NCBI GenBank assembly: GCA_016870295.1
Contig: VGBY01000055.1
Location: forward strand, 1-6,937
Length of the DNA stretch: 6,937 bases
From: Actinomycetota bacterium
GTDB taxonomy: Bacteria; Actinomycetota; Acidimicrobiia; Acidimicrobiales; Ilumatobacteraceae
Reading direction: 5' to 3'
Shown: piece after piece, positions 1 through 4,860 of the stretch
Numbering within the stretch: position 1 is the first letter of the stretch
Layout of the letters: the number at the start of each line of letters is the position of its first letter
Notes under the pieces: generated by a model
The model's database searches: none
The model's input: only the letters and a program-made list of their open reading frames with translations
What the model was told of the DNA's origin: nothing
Program-made: the position numbers and the translations under genes

Positions 1-346
1 TCGCAACGGAGAATGCGTCGTCGCGCAATATCTTGCGGGCAATCGACTCACCGGCGATCGCTTCGACGATCACGAACGGGCGCTCGAGCGCATCGGAGCG
101 CGAACCATCCAGCACCACGCGCGGCGTTGGCACGCCGGATCCGGCTGCAACAGCCAGCACCCGCACTTCCAGATCGAGTCGGGTCACCGCCCCGCGACGC
201 AGTCGCTGCAGAATCAACTGGCGTCCATCGCACTCCAGCCGCCATGTTTCGCGCGAAGCACCACTCGACAGACGTTCGAGTCGTGTGAGCGGCCCACTCG
301 CGAGCACCGCTTGCAAACGTGACGCCAACTCCGCGTGTTGAATCAC
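1..346 (-). CDS. APH-family phosphotransferase (kinase-like fold), N-terminal part
   Basis: This gene starts at GTG 346 and has no stop before the left edge, so only its first 115 codons are present. The translation has the N-lobe pattern of the aminoglycoside phosphotransferase/choline kinase superfamily. A glycine-loop-like LSSGASRETW lies at residues 26-35, followed by the beta strand QLILQRLRR (43-51), the GVPTPRVVLDGS segment (71-82), and the hinge-like RPFVIVEAIAGESIARKILR (89-108). The last segment resembles the subfamily related to the kinase domain of ACAD10/11, often labelled 'phosphotransferase family protein' in actinobacteria. In that subfamily the substrate is usually a small hydroxylated metabolite rather than an antibiotic; none can be named here. 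The catalytic HGD and DxD motifs would lie beyond the edge. The stop codon of the upstream gene is in the same frame, so the start must lie after 359; GTG 346 is the first good candidate, though no clear ribosome site precedes it. Only 12 bp separate the two genes, which suggests co-transcription. Confidence 0.85.
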   Translation of the reverse strand, partial: MIQHAELASRLQAVLASGPLTRLERLSSGASRETWRLECDGRQLILQRLRRGAVTRLDLEVRVLAVAAGSGVPTPRVVLDGSRSDALERPFVIVEAIAGESIARKILRDDAFSVA

Positions 347-358
347 GTCGCTGTACGG

Positions 359-1396
359 CTACTCGGCGAGACCGACCGGTTTTGCATCGACGATTTGATC
401 GAGATACTCACTCATGCCGTAGCCGACCCGCCCGGCGTGCGCGCCGCCCGTGATTCGCCATTGCGTCATCCCTTCGCTGATGCGGGTGGTGAGCCAGTTC
501 TCGTTGGTGTCCTTGCGCCGATTGCGCAACGGAATCAGGTTGAGCACATCACCAGTAAATTCCCAACTGCGGTTCGCTGACTTGCTCGACAATGTGCCCT
601 GCACGGTGTGGTGGAAGTGTTCGTCACCGCGCGTGACCGTCGAAATCTTCATGTCGTCGCACAAGTGCAGCGTGCCGGAGTCCCAGACGAAACCACCGCG
701 CACGCCGGCGGAGTCCTTGCGCGCAACGCGACTCGCCATGAAGCCGAGGTCATCGCCGAAGTTGGCCGTCAACCAGCGGTAGTACCACGGGGCCTGCCAG
801 TACCGCGGACCCCACGAGTGGTCACGCAATCCGAACCCGCTGACGCCAAACTCATCCGAACCGACTCGTACGTTGCCCGTGCCCCGTACGAGTTGTTCGT
901 AGTGACCCTTTGCAAACTCTTCGCCCGGGCGTTCGTGCGGCGTTTCTGGCTCGCCACCAAACATGCTCTCGCGACCGTTGCCACGGAAATCAAGATTGAC
1001 CTCACAATCAACAAACGGATTGCTCTTGAAGGCCGCGCGTGGGTCCGACATCTCCTCGGGGTTCGTGAGCAGCAGCACCTTTCCGGCATAGGTCACCCGC
1101 AAATGCTCGAACGGCGTGATCATCGTCCACGTGAGGCCGGCAGCGTCAAGCGCATCGTTGCTGCTGATCTTCGGCCGATTGAACATAAAACCGACACGCC
1201 CATCCGGCAGATAGATGCACACCGTCATCTCGGCGTAGCCCTCGTTCGCGCGGTTGCCCATCCGCAGCCAGATACCAAGTCGCGAACTGTGGTCGAAACA
1301 ATTGATGTACATACTCTCGTTGAAGTTCTGTTCTTCACCAAGGGGATGCATGTACTCGTCACTCTCGAGCAGCCGAACCTTGGGCGGAGGCGTCAT
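359..1396 (-). CDS. Lipocalin-like DUF7065/DUF7064-type protein
   Basis: This is a 345-aa protein of the AttH/CrtC-like double-lipocalin group, which I believe is split in Pfam into DUF7065 (N-terminal) and DUF7064 (C-terminal). The hallmark is GFGLRDHSWGPRYWQ at residues 187-201; hydroxyneurosporene-synthase-like and tocopherol-cyclase-like proteins have a similar G-RD-SWG-R motif. The end (about 308-340) contains EGMTQWRI, GYGMSEYLDQI and PVG, typical of the actinobacterial members. It has no signal peptide, so it is probably cytosolic. Related folds bind hydrophobic ligands or act on isoprenoids, but no reaction is known for this group. The frame stays open to ATG 1489, but that extension overlaps the preceding small membrane-protein gene and reads as low-complexity. 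ATG 1396 gives a protein starting MTPPPKVRLLE and leaves a 34-bp gap, so it is preferred despite a weak ribosome site. The gene lies between the small membrane protein and the APH-type kinase in one leftward series. Confidence 0.85.
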   Translation of the reverse strand: MTPPPKVRLLESDEYMHPLGEEQNFNESMYINCFDHSSRLGIWLRMGNRANEGYAEMTVCIYLPDGRVGFMFNRPKISSNDALDAAGLTWTMITPFEHLRVTYAGKVLLLTNPEEMSDPRAAFKSNPFVDCEVNLDFRGNGRESMFGGEPETPHERPGEEFAKGHYEQLVRGTGNVRVGSDEFGVSGFGLRDHSWGPRYWQAPWYYRWLTANFGDDLGFMASRVARKDSAGVRGGFVWDSGTLHLCDDMKISTVTRGDEHFHHTVQGTLSSKSANRSWEFTGDVLNLIPLRNRRKDTNENWLTTRISEGMTQWRITGGAHAGRVGYGMSEYLDQIVDAKPVGLAE

Positions 1397-1430
1397 GGCA
1401 CGAGCATACGTCAGTGAGACAATTGTGGCG

Positions 1431-1601
1431 CTATCGCGCAAACATGAAGTCGAGCGTGATGAGTACGAGCGCCACAGCGCCGACAACATAAATGAACTTT
1501 CGCCGCGCCGGCTCTTCCATCTCTGGGTACTTCACCAACACGTAACGCAGGTACACACCGTAAAGCGCGGCGACGATCGGCACGATGACGAGAAGCCACA
1601 T
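1431..1601 (-). CDS. Small two-helix membrane protein (56 aa)
   Basis: This is a 56-aa protein with two hydrophobic stretches, residues 2-20 (LLVIVPIVAALYGVY core) and 36-54 (FIYVVGAVALVLITLDFMF). They are separated by a charged loop containing KYPEMEEPARRK. The pattern predicts a helical hairpin in the cytoplasmic membrane. I do not recognise a named family. The frame extends upstream to a GTG at 1778, but the added residues look unlike protein, and ATG 1601 begins exactly at the first membrane helix. No strong ribosome site is visible. It ends 34 bp before the lipocalin-like gene and is probably in the same transcript. It could be a membrane anchor or accessory subunit, but the sequence does not say for what. 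Confidence 0.65.
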   Translation of the reverse strand: MWLLVIVPIVAALYGVYLRYVLVKYPEMEEPARRKFIYVVGAVALVLITLDFMFAR

Positions 1602-1834
1602 GTCTGTAGTTTTGCCCACAGCCTGACCCCGCTGCCCAACCCTCCAGGGCAAGAAGCCACAAAGACTCAGCGTCGTGAAAAAATACTGGCCGTCGGGAAC
1701 ACGAACATCAGCAATCCAGGCATCGGGGCTGTGGGTGCCGACCCCAACACTGCCGCACCACCCGCGACCCGCCACCACACACGACCAGCGAACCCAGCCA
1801 TCAACTCAACTTATCTGCCATCGACTACGAAACA
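1602..1834. other. Intergenic region, 233 bp
   Basis: This stretch lies between the PH-like gene and the small membrane-protein gene. It is G-rich on the minus strand and has no convincing long gene, RNA or terminator. Two things are visible. First, a 44-codon minus-strand reading frame (ATG 1801 to TGA 1667) encodes a mildly hydrophobic peptide ending GLLMFVFPTASIFSRR; it lacks a ribosome site and is doubtful. Second, a TATTTT on the minus strand near 1682-1687 could be a -10 box for the downstream genes, but no matching -35 is found at the normal spacing. Any promoter for the leftward three-gene series probably lies here. Confidence 0.4.
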
Positions 1835-2179
1835 CTAGGAAAACCAGTCGGCGGGTACGGCAACGAGACGTAGTCGACCACTGTTCAACCTGAACACCCG
1901 GACATCGCGAGACGACGTGAGCCAGACCCACGCGCGTTCTCCACGGGCGCCATGTCGACCGGAGAGCGCGAACCAGCCCATTGCACTTCCACGATTGATG
2001 CCCGTCCCGACGACCCTCCAGCCAAGGAGCACCATTACATCCTCCGCAATCATCCTGGCCTCATCGATCACCGAGTCAAGTGGGACCACAACGTTGCGTG
2101 GATAGGGAGCAAGGAGTCGGGCCCAGCCACGAGGCTTGACGATGAGGTGTGTTGAGGTGAGATGAGCCGACGATTTCAT
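1835..2179 (-). CDS. PH-like domain hypothetical protein (114 aa)
   Basis: This is a 114-aa basic soluble protein. Its layout matches small actinobacterial beta-rich proteins that look like bacterial PH domains: an opening strand HLIVKPRGWARLL (11-23), then VVPLDSVIDEARM (31-43), a central GWRVVGTGINRGSAMGWFAL (53-72), and closing strands RAWVWLT (82-88) and DVRVFRLNSGRLRLVAV (92-108). Family members typically show 'IPL-HV', 'R--G----G-F' and a final 'V-I-L' strand; I assign it by that resemblance, not by a catalytic motif. Its function is unknown. ATG 2179 is preferred because the longer frame to 2200 would run into the tRNA. The start lies 6 nt after the encoded CCA of the tRNA, and the only ribosome-site-like GGGAG lies inside the tRNA acceptor stem, 11 nt from the start. 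The gene is therefore probably transcribed together with the tRNA, or starts without a leader. Confidence 0.6.
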   Translation of the reverse strand: MKSSAHLTSTHLIVKPRGWARLLAPYPRNVVVPLDSVIDEARMIAEDVMVLLGWRVVGTGINRGSAMGWFALSGRHGARGERAWVWLTSSRDVRVFRLNSGRLRLVAVPADWFS

Positions 2180-2185
2180 GGCGTT

Positions 2186-2262
2186 TGGCGCTCCCGGCAC
2201 GAATCGAACGTGCGACCTGCGGTTTAGGAAACCGTCGCTCTATCCAACTGAGCTACGGGAGC
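2186..2262 (-). tRNA. tRNA-Arg (anticodon CCU), CCA encoded
   Basis: A complete cloverleaf can be drawn. The acceptor stem GCTCCCG pairs with CGGGAGC. The D arm is GCTC/GAGC with a loop containing GG and an A at position 20, an arginine identity base in E. coli. The anticodon stem ACGGT/ACCGC has one A-C mismatch at its outer end. The seven-base loop TTCCTAA gives anticodon CCU, reading AGG. The T arm is GCACG/CGTGC with loop TTCGATT. The discriminator is G (2189), and CCA follows directly at 2188-2186, so the tail appears to be encoded. The next gene on the same strand starts 6 nt further on. I saw no duplicated tRNA fragment that would mark an integrated element. Confidence 0.95.
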
Positions 2263-2273
2263 TTGGTGTGATC

Positions 2274-2302
2274 TGAGCGAAGATGCTCTGACTCTTCGCT
2301 CA
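2274..2302. promoter_or_regulatory. Perfect 10-bp inverted repeat between tRNA-Arg and the DUF1330-like gene
   Basis: The arms TGAGCGAAGA (2274-2283) and TCTTCGCTCA (2293-2302) are perfectly complementary around a 9-nt loop. The element lies 11 bp outside the 5' end of the tRNA and 40 bp before the rightward DUF1330-like gene, in the only space available for both promoters. It could be a repressor operator, a hairpin in the tRNA 5' leader, or a hairpin in the mRNA leader. There is no T-run after either arm, so it is not a typical intrinsic terminator. A TACGCT at 2317-2322 fits an actinobacterial -10 box, which would place the right arm in the -35 region. That reading is inference. Confidence 0.5.
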
Positions 2303-2342
2303 ACGGTCAGGCTAACTACGCTCGCCGCTAAGGCAGGTTCTG

Positions 2343-3059
2343 ATGAGCGACACCCCGCAGCTGAAGCACAAGTACGGACGTATAGATAAGGACTACGCGA
2401 TGGCGCTCGCCACACGAGCCCCCGACGACGACGGCCCCATTTACATGGTGAACCTCATGAAGTATCACGAGGTCGCGCAGTACACCGACGGCACCGGTGT
2501 CGAGAAACCAATCAGCGGTCGCGAAGCCGACGACCGGTACAACCCCGCATCGATCCTGGCAAAGATCGGCGCAACGATCGTGTTCGTGGGTGATGTCGTC
2601 AGCAACCGTTCCGGAGACGAAGACTGGGATCGCATCGCCATCGTGCGGTACGCCACCCGCAAGTCATTCATCGACATGCAGACGCGCAAAGACTTCGGCG
2701 AAAAGCACGTGCACAAGGCCGCCGGAATGCAACGCACAATCATCGTGTGCTGCCGCCCAGAGAACGCCTCGCTCGATGGGCACGCTCGACCGAAATCGGA
2801 TGACGATCGGATGGTGGCGATGGTCGTGCGTCGCACCGCCGACCGCGCAGCAGCCTTTCGTGAAGTTCGCGGTGCGGTGAATCTCGCCGCCGAGGGCACC
2901 ATCATCGGTGATGGTCGCATGTGGGACACCGTGCAGTTCGTCGCAGCAGATTCCACCGACCACCTCAACGACGTGATCACATCATTGCCCGTCTACCCAC
3001 AAGGTGAGGCGTTCGTGTTGGGTGTGCGTGCATCAATGGATGCAATCACACAGGGCTAA
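2343..3059 (+). CDS. DUF1330-like protein, probable tandem ferredoxin-like domains
   Basis: This is a 238-aa soluble protein. Residues 31-137 match the DUF1330/dimeric alpha-beta barrel pattern: GPIYMVNLMKYHEVAQY (31-47), SGREADDRYNPASILAKIGA (58-77), IVFVGDVV (79-86), DWDRIAIVRYATRKSFIDM (94-112), and KHVHKAAGMQRTIIVCCRP (121-139). A second, more diverged half (about 156-230) has the same alternation of strands and helices (RMVAMVVRRT, MWDTVQFVAADSTDHLNDVI, EAFVLGVRA). The chain may therefore form an internal pseudo-dimer of the fold. Relatives include small monooxygenase- and isomerase-like proteins, but DUF1330 itself has no settled reaction. The ATG at 2343 follows AAGGCAGG (2330-2337) by 5 nt, a fair ribosome site. 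A GTG-started DUF2855 gene follows after 30 bp, so the two are likely one operon. Confidence 0.8.
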   Translation: MSDTPQLKHKYGRIDKDYAMALATRAPDDDGPIYMVNLMKYHEVAQYTDGTGVEKPISGREADDRYNPASILAKIGATIVFVGDVVSNRSGDEDWDRIAIVRYATRKSFIDMQTRKDFGEKHVHKAAGMQRTIIVCCRPENASLDGHARPKSDDDRMVAMVVRRTADRAAAFREVRGAVNLAAEGTIIGDGRMWDTVQFVAADSTDHLNDVITSLPVYPQGEAFVLGVRASMDAITQG

Positions 3060-3089
3060 CCCACTTCGACCAACGAACGCAGGATTCCC

Positions 3090-4136
3090 GTGCACCTCGA
3101 GATCGACCGCCGCAATATTCGCGCGACACGGTTGCAGACGACGACATCTCGGCAACTGATTGACGGAGAGGTGTTGCTCACGCTCGAGCGCGCCGCGCTG
3201 ACTTCCAACAACGTCAGTTACGCACTGAGCGGCGACATGCTCGACTACTGGGGCTTCTTCCCAGCCGAAGCCGGCTGGGGACGCTTACCAGTGATGGGGT
3301 TCGGCGTGGTGACCACGTCGCACCACCCCGACATCGAGGTTGGAAGTAGGTACTTCGGCTTCTATCCACTCGGTGATGATCACGTGGTGCAAGCGAAGAC
3401 CTCCAGTGGTGGATTCATCGATGTGGCGCCGTGGCGTGAAAAACACGCGATGGCATACCGCAGTTTTGATCGTGCCGCCCCGACGGCGAACGACGACGCA
3501 ATCCTCATTTTCCGCGGGCTCTTTCTCACTTCGTTCCTGCTCGAAGACTTCCTGCGGGAGCGCGAGAATCTCGGCGCCAAGCAGGTGATCATTACGAGTG
3601 CGTCAAGCAAGACGTCCATCGCGCTCGCCCACTGCGTGCAGCGGTTCTCCGACCTTCACGTGGTGGGGCTCACATCGGCAAAGAACGTCGACTTCACGCT
3701 GGGGGTTGGCGACTATCACACGGTGCTGAGTTACGACGACGTTCGCCAATTGCGTAACGACACCTCGATCGTGGTCGACATGGCCGGCAGCCCGAACATC
3801 GTCGCCGACATTCACCGCCATCTCACGGGCTGCGTGTCGTACTCATGCAGCGTTGGCGCCACCCATTGGGATGCTGCGCGAGGCGGCGTCGCAGTGCCAC
3901 CACCGAAACCAGAGTTCTTCTTTGCGCCATCACAACTCGCGAAACGCGGCAAGGAGTGGGGTCGTGAGGAGTTGAATCGCCGGATTGCCGATGCACTCGG
4001 GGTCTTCATCGAGAGCACCACGCGGTGGATGACGATCCGTCACACTCATGGCGCCGATGCTGTGGCTGCGCTATACGGCGAGTTGGTGGCCGGCCACGTC
4101 GAGCCGAGCGTCGGCAACATCGTGTCGTTTAAGTAA
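3090..4136 (+). CDS. DUF2855 family protein (MDR-like)
   Basis: This is a 348-aa protein recognisable as DUF2855. Its features are SNNVSYALSGDMLDYWGFFP (39-58), GWGRLPVMGFGVV (62-74), YFGFYPLGDDHVVQA (88-102), GLFLTSFLLEDFL (143-155), ITSASSKTSIALAH (168-181) and VVGLTSAKNVDFTLGVGDY (191-209). DUF2855 proteins resemble quinone-oxidoreductase/medium-chain dehydrogenases. The SSKTS segment sits where the Rossmann nucleotide-binding loop would be, although a classic GxGxxG is missing. The reaction is not established; an NAD(P)H-dependent reduction of a ketone or enone is the likely type by fold. Translation begins at GTG 3090, with AGGA (3081-3084) 5 nt before it and only 30 bp after the preceding stop. 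The gene ends 32 bp from the stop of a convergent gene with no obvious terminator between them. Confidence 0.88.
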   Translation: MHLEIDRRNIRATRLQTTTSRQLIDGEVLLTLERAALTSNNVSYALSGDMLDYWGFFPAEAGWGRLPVMGFGVVTTSHHPDIEVGSRYFGFYPLGDDHVVQAKTSSGGFIDVAPWREKHAMAYRSFDRAAPTANDDAILIFRGLFLTSFLLEDFLRERENLGAKQVIITSASSKTSIALAHCVQRFSDLHVVGLTSAKNVDFTLGVGDYHTVLSYDDVRQLRNDTSIVVDMAGSPNIVADIHRHLTGCVSYSCSVGATHWDAARGGVAVPPPKPEFFFAPSQLAKRGKEWGREELNRRIADALGVFIESTTRWMTIRHTHGADAVAALYGELVAGHVEPSVGNIVSFK

Positions 4137-4142
4137 TACGTA

Positions 4143-4171
4143 TCGTTCGACTAACTCGTGTCGTTCGACTA
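4143..4171. repeat. 11-bp direct repeat at convergent gene ends
   Basis: TCGTTCGACTA occurs at 4143-4153 and again at 4161-4171, a period of 18 bp. The second copy contains the stop codon of the leftward gene (CTA at 4169-4171 on the plus strand). A partial third match, GTGTCGTTT, lies at the end of the DUF2855 gene about one period upstream. It is probably a small local duplication. No hairpin or terminator is formed by the two copies. Confidence 0.7.
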
Positions 4172-4810
4172 GTACGGCAGCGTGTAACTGTTCTCGAATT
4201 CGTCTTGCAACACGGTCGCCAAGGATTGCGTCGTGTCAACGATCAGTTCTTCCGCCAGCGTGCGCACGCGATACGACCATCCAGTCGGCATGCTTAGGCG
4301 TTCGCCGAGCGACGGCAGCGTTTCTTCGCTCATCGATGCATCCACGCCCATGCACAGCGCCTGCATCACGTAGGCCTTGCCGCTCGGGTCGAGCAACTCG
4401 TAGACGGGTTTGCCCGCATCAAAGAAGAACACTGCGCCCCGATTGATCTTGTTCTCGTTGTACGGGCCGGCACCGGGTTTGTCGCCAAGGGCGATGGTTG
4501 CGATGCGTCGAAACTGCATGCCACCAAAGTCGCGAATCACCGGCTCGACAGGTGCCACCTTGGTGCCGAGACCATCGAGCACCCACTTGCGTGGGCCGTT
4601 GAGTTTGACGAACACTGCCCCCATATCCGTGGCGATGGCGGCGGCGTCGAGTTTCTCCCACAAGTGCTGCGGGCAATCATTCAGCATCTGCGTGCCGTAC
4701 ACCTCGGCGTGCAAGCCGTCTTCGCGCAGATAGATCGGCAGCACCTCGCCGTAGCGCACGCCGCGCATGTGGTCGATCATGCGTGTGGGGCGCGGCTGAT
4801 TGGTCGTCAC
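4169..4810 (-). CDS. Conserved protein of unknown function (213 aa)
   Basis: I cannot give this protein a family name, but its pattern is familiar from uncharacterised bacterial proteins. It has RYGEVLPIYLREDGLHAEVYG (19-39), LNDCPQHLWEKLDA (43-56), VKLNGPRKWVLD (68-79), a middle FRRIATIALG (100-109), KPVYELLDPSGKAYVMQA (134-151), LPSLGERLSMPTGWSYRVRTL (165-185), and a final VLQDEFENSYTLPY (200-213). It is soluble, with no signal peptide or membrane segment. Beta-rich strands and the tail motif Q-E--N-Y look like the most conserved parts. The start is GTG 4810, supported by GGGAG (plus-strand 4818-4822), 7 nt away. The gene is divergent from the monooxygenase gene across 50 bp, which suggests a shared control region and perhaps a related task. 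Confidence 0.8.
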   Translation of the reverse strand: MTTNQPRPTRMIDHMRGVRYGEVLPIYLREDGLHAEVYGTQMLNDCPQHLWEKLDAAAIATDMGAVFVKLNGPRKWVLDGLGTKVAPVEPVIRDFGGMQFRRIATIALGDKPGAGPYNENKINRGAVFFFDAGKPVYELLDPSGKAYVMQALCMGVDASMSEETLPSLGERLSMPTGWSYRVRTLAEELIVDTTQSLATVLQDEFENSYTLPY

Positions 4811-4860
4811 TGCACTGCTCCCGTTGCCACACCGTAGTGCTCTTCGGCAACAATGTACGC
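4811..4860. promoter_or_regulatory. Divergent promoter region, 50 bp
   Basis: This gap separates the start of the 213-aa unknown gene (leftward, GTG 4810) from the likely start of the monooxygenase (rightward, ATG 4861). It is short enough that the two promoters must overlap each other or the coding regions. A modest inverted repeat, GTTGCC (4823-4828) and GGCAAC (4846-4851), is centred in it with 17 nt between the arms. Arms this short can arise by chance. No clear -35/-10 pair is seen. Confidence 0.35.

Noticed and set aside
33..341. 102-aa plus-strand frame and 65-aa minus-strand frame at the left edge
   Set aside because: The true frame is the minus-strand kinase-like gene starting at 346. 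The other frames give low-complexity Arg/Ser/Ala-rich peptides.
608..1417. 269-aa open frame on the plus strand
   Set aside because: It lies antisense to the well-supported lipocalin-like gene. Its product is arginine/valine-rich and has no family pattern, as expected for a shadow in high-GC DNA.
1397..1489. Longer start (ATG 1489) for the lipocalin-like protein
   Set aside because: It would overlap the small membrane-protein gene by 59 bp and adds residues unlike the family; ATG 1396 fits better.
2186..2262. tRNA-Arg as an integration site of a mobile element
   Set aside because: No integrase, no second partial tRNA copy and no clear composition break are visible in the window.
4137..4168. 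Bidirectional terminator between the convergent genes
   Set aside because: The sequence contains direct rather than inverted repeats, and no stem with a T-run can be drawn.
4048..4446. 132-aa plus-strand frame spanning the convergent gene ends
   Set aside because: It overlaps two supported genes in other frames, and its product is rich in Arg, Ser and Cys without a fold pattern.
4783..4860. Earlier start of the monooxygenase frame
   Set aside because: It overlaps the start of the divergent gene and adds 26 residues not expected before the FAD-binding strand.
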